Below, one piece after another: positions 9,137 to 20,315 of a DNA stretch of 37,698 bases; positions within the stretch are counted from its first letter, which is position 1; each line of letters begins with the position of its first letter. This DNA comes from CAZZNQ01 sp964655775 (GTDB lineage: Bacteria; Planctomycetota; Brocadiia; SM23-32), in assembly GCA_964655775.1 (NCBI GenBank), contig CAZZNQ010000035.1, forward strand, positions 1 to 37,698, read 5' to 3'. The notes under the pieces were generated by a model. That model was not told the origin of the DNA and made no database searches. It was given only the letters and a program-made list of their open reading frames with translations. The position numbers were made by a program, and so were the translations under genes.

Positions 9137-10420
9137 ATGGAAGGCGAAGAGAGAAACGGTCCGCGGATGGACCGTCGACGTTTCCTGGCGGTCTCGGCTG
9201 CTGCCGGGATCACCGGCCTGTGTGGGAAGGCCCTGGCCATGAAGCCTGAAGATTACTCCGAACCGGCACTGACCGACGAACTGCGCAGGAAAGCGCTGGA
9301 GGGCCCGCTCCCTAAGCGCCCCCTCGGCCGCACGGGGGTCGAACTGACCATACTCGGCTTCGGTGGCTTCCATCTGCTCGAGGTCGCCGAGCAGAAGGCG
9401 GAAGAGCTGCTCGACTTCTACCTGGACGCGGGCGGCAACTTCGTCGAGACGGCCATCGGATACGGCAATGGCGATTCCGAGCGGAAGATCGGCCGCGTGA
9501 TGAAGCGACGACGCGACGACTGCTTCCTCTCCACCAAGACATACCACCGCTCCCGCGAACGCGCCGCAGCCCACATCGAGGAGAGCCTGCGCAACCTTCA
9601 GACGGACCACGTCGACAACCTGTTCATGCACAATGTGCGCACCGACGAGGACCTGAACCGCTGCCTCTCGGAAGACGGTGCGCTGCGGGCAGCCGAGGAG
9701 GCCCGCGACGCCGGAAAGGTGCGCTTCATCTCCATCACGGCCCATTCTCCGCAGGTGCTGCTCCGGGCGGTGAAATCCTATGCCTTTGACGCCGTCATGG
9801 AGTGGATCAACTACTACGACTACTTCAACTTCCCCATCATCTACGACGAGATCATCCCCGAGTGCAGGCGACGCGGGATCGGCGTCATATGCATGAAGCC
9901 GGTCGCGGACGGTCTGCTCTACCGTCCGGAATCGGCCGCCAAGGCGTTCCGCTGGGTGTGGAGCATGGACGAAGTGACCTCCGCGGCGACAGGCAACAAC
10001 ACGATGCACCAACTGGCGGCGAACCTGGCGCTGGCGAAGGATTACGCGCCCATGGGAGATGAAGAGAAGGCGGAACTCAACGCGGCCGCCCCTGAGCTGG
10101 CAAACTACGTCTGTCGCCGCTGTGGCAAGTGCATGCCCAACTCCGCGGGCCTGGACATACCCGAGGTATTCAGGCTGGAAGGCTACTACGACCGCCAGAT
10201 GATGCCGGGACCGGTGATGGATCTGCCCGACGCAGACCTGCGCAAGGGACTGAACAACTGGTTCGGCAACCGCGATTACGCCAGGGCGACCTACGCGAGT
10301 CTTGAACCGAAGGTGACTGCGCAGACGGACTGCTCGGACGTCGAGTCGCGCTGCCCCTACGGACTGCCCATCACTGCGAAACTGAAGTGGGCGGCCGAGA
10401 AACTCAGGTCGACCGAGTAA
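9137..10420 (+). CDS. Tat-exported aldo/keto reductase with C-terminal Fe-S-type cysteines
   Basis: I chose ATG 9137 because GGGAGG lies 6 bases before it. The 427-residue protein starts with a twin-arginine signal, MDRRRFLAVSAAAGITGL (11-28), so it is probably exported folded with its cofactor. The reductase barrel starts at LGRTGVELTILGFGG (63-77). The catalytic set is visible as Glu104 (usually Asp) and Tyr109 in NFVETAIGYG, Lys134 in STK and His165 in FMH. Near the C-terminus are Cys326-x2-Cys329-x2-Cys332 and a distant CPYG (Cys406), the spacing of a 4Fe-4S ferredoxin-like site; Cys399 is also present. Substrate unknown. Similar exported oxidoreductases are abundant in planctomycetes. 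Confidence 0.85.
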   Translation: MEGEERNGPRMDRRRFLAVSAAAGITGLCGKALAMKPEDYSEPALTDELRRKALEGPLPKRPLGRTGVELTILGFGGFHLLEVAEQKAEELLDFYLDAGGNFVETAIGYGNGDSERKIGRVMKRRRDDCFLSTKTYHRSRERAAAHIEESLRNLQTDHVDNLFMHNVRTDEDLNRCLSEDGALRAAEEARDAGKVRFISITAHSPQVLLRAVKSYAFDAVMEWINYYDYFNFPIIYDEIIPECRRRGIGVICMKPVADGLLYRPESAAKAFRWVWSMDEVTSAATGNNTMHQLAANLALAKDYAPMGDEEKAELNAAAPELANYVCRRCGKCMPNSAGLDIPEVFRLEGYYDRQMMPGPVMDLPDADLRKGLNNWFGNRDYARATYASLEPKVTAQTDCSDVESRCPYGLPITAKLKWAAEKLRSTE

Positions 10421-10505
10421 AGCCCGGGGGCGTCTGGCTTCTCAGCATCCTTTCGACCTCGATCACCGGATGACCTAAGACGATTGTTCGGAACGACCTT
10501 TTCGT

Positions 10506-10535
10506 TTGACAGAAAACGTCGCCCGAGTTTACCAT
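10506..10535 (+). promoter_or_regulatory. Promoter candidate for hppA
   Basis: A perfect TTGACA (10506-10511), an 18-base spacer and TACCAT (10530-10535) lie about 155 bases before the hppA start. The leader holds a hairpin, CGGGTC (10563-10568) with GACCCG (10576-10581), of unknown role. The same TTGAC-N18-TACCAT layout recurs before the thioesterase gene. Confidence 0.5.
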
Positions 10536-10688
10536 TAGCAGGCTTGATCCATGCGATTGCTTCGGGTCGCCCGCCGACCCGAGAATCTTGCTGCCCGCTC
10601 CCCATCGTAGCCGCTCTCAGCAGCGCGGCCGGGAGTGGGTTCCCTCCACACGATGCCGGAAGACGCATACCGGGAAGGAGACGTCGGA

Positions 10689-12758
<2,070 letters not shown>

Positions 12759-12798
12759 GCGGTCTTACAGAAGCATACCACTGTTTGGCTTGCAGCAA

Positions 12799-12880
12799 CG
12801 CGGCCGAGACGGCCGCGCTACCCCTGCAATGGGTAGAGCGGGGCGTCTCGCCCCGCTGCGTCGATGAAGCAGAACCGGCG
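12799..12880 (+). repeat. Triple-hairpin dispersed repeat, copy 1
   Basis: Three hairpins abut without spacers: 12799-12817 (8-bp stem, loop AGA), 12818-12836 (CTACCC / GGGTAG, 7-base loop) and 12837-12857 (9-bp stem, loop TCT). A conserved flank follows to 12880. Bases 12826-12880 match the reverse complement of 37644-37698 at 54 of 55 positions (one T/C difference). Loops 1 and 3 are complementary (AGA and TCT). It lies in the 304-base gene-free gap after hppA. No reading frame or transposase is linked to it, so it looks like a REP/MITE-type intergenic element. Confidence 0.85.
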
Positions 12881-12931
12881 AAGACTAATGTTCCCCACTT
12901 AGACGCATCATCGTCTGTCGAAGGCGCATCT

Positions 12932-12963
12932 GCCCCGTCGGATCTTCAGGGATCCGGCGGGGC
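12932..12963 (+). terminator. Intrinsic-type terminator candidate after hppA
   Basis: A 13-bp stem with one T-G pair (12932-12944 with 12951-12963) and a 6-base loop is followed by TTCTCTAT. The stem is strong and GC-rich but the U tract is weak. The rest of the gap to 13062 holds a possible TAGAAT -10 box (13021-13026) for the next gene, without a convincing -35. Confidence 0.5.
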
Positions 12964-13062
12964 TTCTCTATGGTCCGGCTCGCCCCTGCCCCAGCAGTAG
13001 CGTCGACATCCCGCCGCGTGTAGAATACGATTGGCCGCTTTGCCTTGATCGAGGAACACGAC

Positions 13063-14928
13063 ATGGCGACAAGAACAGCGATCGCGTGGGCGTGTCTGCT
13101 GGTGGGGGCGGCGATCTGCACGCCGCCGGTCTGCCGCGCCGACGTGAACACCGGCACCCCGTCCGACGTGCGTCTGCAGTCCCCCTCCCCCGTTCCGTCG
13201 ATCCGCGTCGCCGTCATCGCGGACCGCACAACGGGCGACGAGGACGGGCTCGCGGTCCTTCGCCGCGCCGTCCGGGAGATCAACCTGCTGCAGCCCGACG
13301 TGGTGCTGCACATCGGCGATCTGGTGCCCGGCTACAAGCGCGACATGCGCAAGTGGGAGGAGGACATTGCGGCGGTCAAGGCCATACTCGCCGACATCGA
13401 GGCGCCCTTCTACCCGCTGCCCGGCAACCACGACGTGATAACCGGCACAGGCGACCCGACCGACCGCCGCGGGGAGGACCTCTATCGCAAGCACTTCGGC
13501 CCCCTCTACTACTCTTTCGACTGCGGGTTCGCCCATTTCGTGATGCTCGACACCGAGGAGCAGCTCCAATCACAGCCGCGCTTCAGCGACCGTCAGATCG
13601 CGTGGCTGAAGGACGATCTTGCCCGCACCGACGCGCGGAGCATATTCATCTTCATGCACAAGCCGGCCTGGGAAATGGCGACCTACCCAGACTCCCGCTG
13701 GGACGAGGTGGAGCGCATACTGCGCCGCCATCCCGTGCGCGCCGTGATGGCCGGTCACTTCCATCACTACTACAAGTCCGTCGAGCGGGACGGCGTCCAG
13801 TACTACGTGCTGGGCGTGACGGGCGGACAGGTCTTCTCGCCGGAGCTGGCCGGCGGACTGGAACACTACTGCCTGCTGACTGTGCGGCCGGAGGACTACC
13901 GGATGGCCCTCGTCAGGCCCGGCGCTGTGCTGGCCGACGACTACGTAGCCAATGCCGACTTCAAGAACATGGAGAAGCTGCGGTTCCTGGGCGAGGCGTC
14001 GACCGGGATCACTTCGTCCGTGCGCAGCCCGGAGACCGGCGACGTGAGCGACCGTTTCTCGGCCGTGGTGACGAATCCGCTCGACGTGCCCCTGCCGGTG
14101 CTCGTGCGCGGAGTAAAGGCCGGTGGCTGGAGCTTCGATCCGCCGGAGCGCAGCCTGCTGCTGGACGCCGGGACGCGCCGCGACCTCCGGATCACCGCAC
14201 GCTGTGCCAGGAAGAACGCGGGGGATGTCGCCGTCCCAGAGGTGGAGTTCGTCTATCGCTACACGGACTCCAAGGGCCGGCAGGTGCCCATCGTGCTGCG
14301 CCGCCGGATCCCGCTCAAGCGCACCGTATCGCTGGAGATGGGCAGGCCGGGAATCGAGCTGGACGGTGAGCCGGAGGAGGCCGCATGGAAGGACGCTGCG
14401 GTCTTGACGACGCGTCGATGGCGGGTCAGCCCGTATGAGACCGATGAACCCGGCCCCACTTTCCGCCTGCTCGCCACCGCGGCGGGCGTATTCCTCTACG
14501 CCGACTCCCAGGACGATGCTGTATCCGACTTCCGCGGCGACCGGATGCTCAGCGACGCGGTGTTCCTCGGCGCCTACGGCACCCAACCGGAGGTCACCCC
14601 GCCCGATCTGCTTCACGCCCCGATCATCGTCATATACCCGTTCAGCCGACCGATGCAGGCGGAAACGGCGTTCTGGGATGCGCGCGACCCACGTGGCGTC
14701 GGCGCCCAGGGCGTGCACGCCGCTATGGAGCGCAAGAACGGCAACCGGGGTTGGGCGCTGGAGGCGTTCGTGCCGTGGGACGATCTACTGGCCCAGCACA
14801 CGCCGCCCGGCGACGAGGTGTTCCTGAACGTGGGCGCGTGGGACAACGACGGCGAGCTCTTCACCGAACTCTATAGCTGGGCGCCCACGCACGACGCAGC
14901 CAACTGGGGTCGGGCCGAACTGAAGTAG
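13063..14928 (+). CDS. Exported metallophosphoesterase with C-terminal CBM9-like domain
   Basis: ATG 13063 has GAGGA upstream and opens a signal peptide (residues 1-26, ending VCRA). The 621-residue protein has a calcineurin-like domain at about 48-275: IADRTTG (52-58, where many relatives have DxH), HIGDLVPG (83-90), PGNHDV (120-125), FMHKPAW (197-203) and GHFHHY (231-236). These are the metal-binding blocks. A beta-rich linker follows (about 300-420). From about residue 423 (GRPGIELDGEPEEAAW) to the end it resembles the CBM9-like / DOMON-type carbohydrate-binding fold seen at the ends of exported enzymes. Substrate unknown; a phosphorylated polysaccharide or phosphodiester outside the cytoplasm is plausible. 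It is convergent with the dehydrogenase gene, 17 bases apart. Confidence 0.85.
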   Translation: MATRTAIAWACLLVGAAICTPPVCRADVNTGTPSDVRLQSPSPVPSIRVAVIADRTTGDEDGLAVLRRAVREINLLQPDVVLHIGDLVPGYKRDMRKWEEDIAAVKAILADIEAPFYPLPGNHDVITGTGDPTDRRGEDLYRKHFGPLYYSFDCGFAHFVMLDTEEQLQSQPRFSDRQIAWLKDDLARTDARSIFIFMHKPAWEMATYPDSRWDEVERILRRHPVRAVMAGHFHHYYKSVERDGVQYYVLGVTGGQVFSPELAGGLEHYCLLTVRPEDYRMALVRPGAVLADDYVANADFKNMEKLRFLGEASTGITSSVRSPETGDVSDRFSAVVTNPLDVPLPVLVRGVKAGGWSFDPPERSLLLDAGTRRDLRITARCARKNAGDVAVPEVEFVYRYTDSKGRQVPIVLRRRIPLKRTVSLEMGRPGIELDGEPEEAAWKDAAVLTTRRWRVSPYETDEPGPTFRLLATAAGVFLYADSQDDAVSDFRGDRMLSDAVFLGAYGTQPEVTPPDLLHAPIIVIYPFSRPMQAETAFWDARDPRGVGAQGVHAAMERKNGNRGWALEAFVPWDDLLAQHTPPGDEVFLNVGAWDNDGELFTELYSWAPTHDAANWGRAELK

Positions 14929-14945
14929 CCGACCACCGGCAGGTG

Positions 14946-16145
14946 TCAGATCCAGCCGCGCTCTTTCATGGCCTCCACCACTTCGCTCACCGCCAGTATC
15001 TCCGCCGCCGTGCGGTATGACACGTTCTTGTCGGCGACCAGTTCCGAGATCAGGTCGAACCCCTTGTCGATACGCTCGGTGATGGTGGCGTAGGTCTCGC
15101 GCGCCTCGGTGATGCTGCCGGACTTGCCCTGCCGCCATTCCACATACGATGCAACCACGCCCCCGCAGTTGGCGAGAATGTCCGGGATTGCCGTGATGCC
15201 GCGCTCGTCGAGAATCGCGTCCGCCTCCCGTGTGGTGGGGCCGTTGGCGCCCTCAACGATGAGCTTCGCCTGGACCTGGCCGGCGTTCTGCCCGGTGATC
15301 TGGTTCTCGAGCGCCGCCGGAACCAGCACGTCCACGTCCATCGTCAGAAGCTCCTCGTTGCTGATGCGGTCGCCCGTCCGGGGCAGCTCGCCGTGCTCCT
15401 CCGCGTAGGCCATCAGCTCGCGGATATCCAGCCCGGCGCCGTTGAACAGGCCGCCGTTCTCGTCCGAGACCGCCACAATCCTCGCGCCCGCCTCCTGCAG
15501 GAAGCAGCAGGTCCAGCTGCCGACGTTGCCGAACCCCTGGACGGCGATTCTAGCGCCTTCCGCGGAGCGGTTCAGGACGCGCGCCAGCCCCACCTCCGTC
15601 GCATGGGCAACGCCTCTGCCGGTCGCTTCGCGGCGACCGGGCAGCCCGCCGATGCGCGGCGGCTTGCCGGTGACGGATTCGGGCTTGTGAGTCTCGCCGT
15701 AGATCACGGCCATGTCGTACGGACCCGTGCCCATGTCCGGCGCGGGCACGTAGAATCCGTTCATCAGCTCCAGGCGCATCATGTGGACGAACTCTTTCAT
15801 GATGGCCGTTTTCTGGAACCGGGTGATCGTCTTCGGATCCAGGCAGATGCCCGACTTGCCGCCGCCGAACGGCAGACCGGCCACGGCCGTCTTCCACGTC
15901 ATCCGCTCCGCCAGGTCGCGCGTCTCCTCCAGCGTCGCCAGCGACGACATCCGGATGCCGCCCTTCGCCGGGCCGCGAACCGTGTTCGCCAGCACCACGT
16001 AGGAGCTCGCCTCCAGCATCTCTCCATTGCCAAGGTAAAGATTCAGGCTGAACGTTATCTCCTTCTCGCTCTTGCGCAGGAGGAGCTCGGCGTTGCGCGG
16101 AATGCGAATGTATTCGGCCAATGCTTCAAAATCGATGCTGGGCAT
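14946..16145 (-). CDS. gdhA: Glu/Leu/Phe/Val dehydrogenase, probably glutamate dehydrogenase
   Basis: ATG 16145 follows GGAGG by 7 bases; the frame runs on upstream, but that sequence is arginine-rich noise. The 399-residue protein fits the hexameric 400-residue glutamate dehydrogenase group, which interconverts glutamate with 2-oxoglutarate and ammonia. Key blocks: GPAKGGIRM (58-66) with Lys61, LPFGGGKSGI (91-100) with Lys97, and VPAPDMGTG (133-141) with Asp137. A GREATGRGV-type segment reads GRREATGRGVAHAT, and the dinucleotide site is GFGNVGS. The family also includes Leu, Phe and Val dehydrogenases; the ending of this chain does not settle substrate choice. It has its own promoter candidate about 110 bases upstream. 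Confidence 0.9.
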   Translation of the reverse strand: MPSIDFEALAEYIRIPRNAELLLRKSEKEITFSLNLYLGNGEMLEASSYVVLANTVRGPAKGGIRMSSLATLEETRDLAERMTWKTAVAGLPFGGGKSGICLDPKTITRFQKTAIMKEFVHMMRLELMNGFYVPAPDMGTGPYDMAVIYGETHKPESVTGKPPRIGGLPGRREATGRGVAHATEVGLARVLNRSAEGARIAVQGFGNVGSWTCCFLQEAGARIVAVSDENGGLFNGAGLDIRELMAYAEEHGELPRTGDRISNEELLTMDVDVLVPAALENQITGQNAGQVQAKLIVEGANGPTTREADAILDERGITAIPDILANCGGVVASYVEWRQGKSGSITEARETYATITERIDKGFDLISELVADKNVSYRTAAEILAVSEVVEAMKERGWI

Positions 16146-16258
16146 TGTCGTCCTCCGTAGGCTGATGCGCCGCCCGGCCGCGCCGGACGTACGGCGGCCA
16201 CAGTCGCTAAGTAGAACCCCCGCCACCATGGGCGGAATCATGTGGAAAAGAAGCCCCA

Positions 16259-16287
16259 ATGCTAATCGAAACTGAGCCCGCTGGCAA
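16259..16287 (-). promoter_or_regulatory. Promoter candidate for the glutamate dehydrogenase gene
   Basis: On the minus strand TTGCCA (16287-16282), a 17-base spacer and TAGCAT (16264-16259) point toward the gene, with a leader of about 107 bases. Five of six and four of six consensus positions match. Confidence 0.5.
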
Positions 16288-16338
16288 GCGCGACGGAAGC
16301 TCCGGCGTCCCCAGCCACGCCTCGGACGGCCGCCGCCG

Positions 16339-19300
16339 CTACCACCGCTTATAGCGGTACGGGTCGTCGCCGATGCTGAACTCTGTGATATAGCCCGCGC
16401 AGTAGTATTCCGGTGCACTTGCGGCCGGGTCCGTCAGACGCCGGAGGCCCGCGCCGTCGGCGGCAAACTGCGCACCAAGATTGGACAGTATCTGTGCAAC
16501 GGCACGGGTGATCCGCCACTTGCTGAAGCGGAGGTAGGTCTCCTCCTCCACGTTCAGCATGTCGGGCAGAAGCTGGGTGAACACCGCCACCCCCTCCCCG
16601 TGGGCCAGCCGGCCGAGAAGGCCGTCGCGACTGCCCTGTCCGGGGCCGGAGACCAGTATCGGCACGTGGACGTCGGAGCGGATTTGCAGGTCGGACTCGG
16701 AAAGCCCCCTGCATTCTGGCCAGCCGGGCACAATTGGAAAGCTGCGGAACTCCCCGTTGGTGCCAACCTTATACCGAAGCGGCAGCACTCCGGCTGGACG
16801 GGGCGTGAACAGGATTCTGCCGCCCGCATGCAGGAAGGCGGCCAGGGTCTGCTCGTTCGGCGTCTTCTCGGGACCGATCACGACCAACGCCGGCGCCGCC
16901 GGAAGCACGTCGACCTGCTCGTGCGGCATCCCCAACGTCTCCAGGATTCCCTCCTCCTCGGCCAGACCGAGGGCGACGGTCTTTGGCGCTCGGCGCTCCA
17001 CGTTCGCCTCGGCAGCGTACCGCAACAGACGGCTCGTTACGATCTCGGCCACCGGATCTTCGTCGTCGCGCCCTTCCACGTCCAGCGTGCACCAGAGCGC
17101 TATCCCCTCCCCGTAGTGCAGCTCCATCAGGGGCGAGTAGGCGAGATCGAACTCGCCTTCCAGAATCGGCCTCCAGCCGCTGCGGTGGGGTTTTTCGATG
17201 GCCGCGCTGGAGACGCTGCCCCGATTTCCCCAGTGCCAGCCGTACTTGCGTCCCTCGGCCAGCGCCCGCCGGTCGCGGAAGTCCTTCTCCAACTCCGTGT
17301 TCGATTCGGTAGACACCAGACTGCCCGAGCCTCGCCAGTCCCGGAAGTCGTCTGCCCCCAACCCGGCCACCACCGGATGCGCGCTCTGACTGCAGACGGG
17401 GAAGAAACGCCGGCTGACGTGGCGCGCAACGCGGAACCCGGCCTCGCTGCGCAGCCAGTCGGGATCCTGTCCGAAAATGACGGCGCGTCCGCCTCCTTCC
17501 ACAAAGGACTCGATGGAACTGGGCGGCGGAGAGCCACCGCTGAGCGCGTTGCGACCGATCACAAGCACGCCTCCGGGAGCCGCCTCTCCCTCCCATTCAT
17601 CGAGATCGAAGCCCAACGCTTCCAGGAAACCGCTGGTCGTTCCCTCCGGATCAAACGCCAGGACGGAATCGCCCTCGGGCGCCTTGGGGCGGGGATACAC
17701 CCGGAACTCGAAGCTGTCCGTGCAACTGCCCCTGCCGATGGTGCCGGCAAGGGATATCTTGAACGTAGTCTTCTCGTCCACGTCGGGGGCCGTGAACTCG
17801 AACGGAATCCGCTCGGTCTCTGACACCCCGATCATTCCATTGTCGTCCCACGAGTAGAGCTGGCGGCCCGCCCCCTCGGCGCTGCACGACATCTCCCAGT
17901 CCAGTTCCTCACGCGAATCGTTTATGAGAACGATTTGCTTGCTGACCACCTCGCCGGGGAAGAAATGATGGTCCTTGGCGGTAAAGGCGCCCTCCGGCCC
18001 GGCGATCCAGGCCAGGGCCGGGCCATTGTTCATGGTGAGCGCCCGCCCGGCGTCGGTCTCGATCATCCCGTCCAGCCCCCGGTAGTAGGCCGCCGCGTTG
18101 CGGAAATCCGAGCCGGAGGCGAAAGCGTTGCCGGTGACGTATGCGCCCAGTCGGCCGGGCTGGTACGGCGGCAGTGATATGCGGGGCGCCTGGGGCCTGG
18201 GAGCCCAGCCGTATCCCTCAGCCCAGGGAAGCATCCCGCCGGTCAGCCCCCAGGTGCGCCAACTGCGCCATGTGTGCCGAATGAACAGAGCCTGGAGCGC
18301 CTGGTGATTCGGCACGTAGCGGTAGTCGGGATTCCCCGTCGTACACCACATCTCGTAGGACTGCTCCCCGGCGAAGCGTGTCTTAATGAGACCACGGTAC
18401 TGCTGTGTCTCATTACGGTACGCCTGCGGCCCCAGGTAGATGGCGGCATACTCGGTGAGAAGGGGCTCGGTGGTGCGCGCCTGGCTGCCGTTCTCGCGCC
18501 CACGGTGAAACGTCGCCACCCAGGGAGTGCCAAACTCGACCATCATCAAAGGGCCGGCCTCGGAGTTCTCCGCCCAGGCGCTGAGCCACTCTTCGCGCTC
18601 CTGCAGAGGCAGCATGTTCAGGTACATGTTGCATGTCTGGAAATCGCCGACGGCCGATCCGTGGTGAGTGGTAACGGGCCGCGTTGTCTCATACTTGCGG
18701 ATGATGTCCATTGCCTTGAAGCCCGGCGCGAATCTGCCCTCCAGCCGGCCCTCGCCGACCTCGGCCATCAGTGCCTCAAGGTCGCCGATGCGGCGGGGAT
18801 TCTGGTCGTCGGAATGCTGGAACGCGTTCGCCGTGCAGACCAACATCAGCGCCGATGGATGGTTTCGCATCCGGCGCCACTCTTCCACCATCAGCCTCTC
18901 CCAGCGGTCCCACTCCTCTTTGCCGCCGGTGCGCCCGATCACGTAGCTGAGGTTCATGGCGGGGTACATGAGCGGCAGGCCCAGCTCATCCGCCACCGTG
19001 GCCTTCATGCCGCGGAAGAGGGCCAGCCCGCGTCGCATCTCGGGCGACGGCCAGACCTCCATCAGGTTGAAGCCGGCATCCATGGCGGAGGTCATCTGTT
19101 TCTCCAGCGCCTCGCGCATGCCCACGCCGTACCAGATGAACTTGTCCACAACCGGCCGGAACCGGATCGGCTTCTCGTTGAGCAGGAACTCCTTGCCGGA
19201 GATGCGGAACTCGCGGAAACCGAACCGCTGGGCGTACTCGTCCTCGATGCCCGCGCCCGTCGCCGTCAGCACCAGCCGGTAGAGATTGGGTTGTCCCACG

Positions 19301-20199
19301 TCCCACAGCTTGGGATCCGGCCAGGGCCACTTCAGCCTGACCGTCTGTTCGGAATCGCCCGAGACAGACGCGGAGCCGGAGAACTCCTTCACCCGCGCAC
19401 CGTCCATGTCGAACACCTCGGCGGTGAAATCAACGTCCCCGTTCCCCTCCAAGCCGGCCAGGTCCACGTCCAGCGTCAGCTTCTTCTCGCGAACGGAGGT
19501 CTGAATAAACACCCCGTCGATGCGCGGGCCTGCGGGCCGCGACTCCAGAATCACATCGCCCACTATGCCGCGCGACTCTCCGCTGCCCTCGGTCGCGCGC
19601 CCGGCCAGCAGGTCCTCCACCTGCTCCTCCTTGGTTGTTGCGACGACGAGCATCCGGAGCTTCGCCGTCGTTCCCGGTTGCGCGAACTCGGTCACGTCCA
19701 GTTCGCCGCCCGGCCAGCGCATCTGCCCCACCTCGCGGTCATTCACGTAAACGATGGCGTCCGTACACACGCGGTCGACGCGCAGGATAATCTGCCGTCC
19801 CTCCCAGTCCGCAGGAACGGCGATCTCCCTTTCGTACCAGGCACGGCCCACGGTGGCAAGATTCTCCGGCGGGACCATGGGCCCGTTCGGCGCGGTGTAG
19901 ACCCCTTCGAGGTGCGGGGCGGACCAACCGGTCCGATACCAGGCGCCCGGCACCAGAATGCACTGCCAGTCGCCGGCCGGCGCCCGCGCAGCGGCCCCCT
20001 GTGCCGGCATGAAACGCCACGGCGCGTTGAGGACAATGCGGCCCCGCGTCGCCGTCAGGGCCTCGACAGGCACCTCCCCCCAACGCATGGCGGCGGCCGA
20101 GGTGGCGGTCCCTGCAGCAGCAATGCCGGGAAGCATGGAGACTGCCAATGCCAGAAGCAACACCATGCGATCGCGTCGGCTGAGGCCTACTGAAGACAT
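16339..20199 (-). CDS. Large exported GH2-superfamily-like protein, catalytic acid not evident
   Basis: ATG 20199 has an AGGAAGGA site and opens a signal peptide (about 1-29, core MVLLLALAVSMLPGIAAA). The 1286-residue chain starts with a GH2-type jelly-roll domain: WYEREIAVPADWEGRQIILR followed by IVYVNDREVG, about 140-175. A beta-sandwich and a TIM-barrel-like region follow, the latter opening at GKEFLLNEKPIRFRPV. In GH2 enzymes the acid/base Glu follows NHPS as part of an NE pair; here that stretch reads NHPSALMLVCTANAF (about residues 440-455) with no Glu. A possible nucleophile survives in MMVEFGTPW (about 550). The C-terminal third (about 870-1280) has glutamine-amidotransferase-like segments such as LVIGRNALSGG and AVIFGQDPDW. 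Substrate unknown; it may bind rather than cleave glycans. Confidence 0.75.
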   Translation of the reverse strand: MSSVGLSRRDRMVLLLALAVSMLPGIAAAGTATSAAAMRWGEVPVEALTATRGRIVLNAPWRFMPAQGAAARAPAGDWQCILVPGAWYRTGWSAPHLEGVYTAPNGPMVPPENLATVGRAWYEREIAVPADWEGRQIILRVDRVCTDAIVYVNDREVGQMRWPGGELDVTEFAQPGTTAKLRMLVVATTKEEQVEDLLAGRATEGSGESRGIVGDVILESRPAGPRIDGVFIQTSVREKKLTLDVDLAGLEGNGDVDFTAEVFDMDGARVKEFSGSASVSGDSEQTVRLKWPWPDPKLWDVGQPNLYRLVLTATGAGIEDEYAQRFGFREFRISGKEFLLNEKPIRFRPVVDKFIWYGVGMREALEKQMTSAMDAGFNLMEVWPSPEMRRGLALFRGMKATVADELGLPLMYPAMNLSYVIGRTGGKEEWDRWERLMVEEWRRMRNHPSALMLVCTANAFQHSDDQNPRRIGDLEALMAEVGEGRLEGRFAPGFKAMDIIRKYETTRPVTTHHGSAVGDFQTCNMYLNMLPLQEREEWLSAWAENSEAGPLMMVEFGTPWVATFHRGRENGSQARTTEPLLTEYAAIYLGPQAYRNETQQYRGLIKTRFAGEQSYEMWCTTGNPDYRYVPNHQALQALFIRHTWRSWRTWGLTGGMLPWAEGYGWAPRPQAPRISLPPYQPGRLGAYVTGNAFASGSDFRNAAAYYRGLDGMIETDAGRALTMNNGPALAWIAGPEGAFTAKDHHFFPGEVVSKQIVLINDSREELDWEMSCSAEGAGRQLYSWDDNGMIGVSETERIPFEFTAPDVDEKTTFKISLAGTIGRGSCTDSFEFRVYPRPKAPEGDSVLAFDPEGTTSGFLEALGFDLDEWEGEAAPGGVLVIGRNALSGGSPPPSSIESFVEGGGRAVIFGQDPDWLRSEAGFRVARHVSRRFFPVCSQSAHPVVAGLGADDFRDWRGSGSLVSTESNTELEKDFRDRRALAEGRKYGWHWGNRGSVSSAAIEKPHRSGWRPILEGEFDLAYSPLMELHYGEGIALWCTLDVEGRDDEDPVAEIVTSRLLRYAAEANVERRAPKTVALGLAEEEGILETLGMPHEQVDVLPAAPALVVIGPEKTPNEQTLAAFLHAGGRILFTPRPAGVLPLRYKVGTNGEFRSFPIVPGWPECRGLSESDLQIRSDVHVPILVSGPGQGSRDGLLGRLAHGEGVAVFTQLLPDMLNVEEETYLRFSKWRITRAVAQILSNLGAQFAADGAGLRRLTDPAASAPEYYCAGYITEFSIGDDPYRYKRW

Positions 20200-20315
20200 C
20201 GGGCGATCCTTCCTCACGAGACGGCCGCTGTCCCGCGGCCTGAGGCGTCGGTTTCTCAATGCTACGGGGGCGTATCAGAGCAAATGCAATGCCGATCTCG
20301 TTGCGGACGCGGCGC

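Noticed and set aside
12799..12857. Reading the hairpin series only as the hppA terminator
   Set aside because: No U tract follows, a separate better terminator lies at 12932-12963, and an inverted copy exists elsewhere.
18274..20193. Open plus-strand frame of 639 codons opposite the GH2-like gene
   Set aside because: Same reason: antisense to a gene with a signal peptide and recognisable domains.
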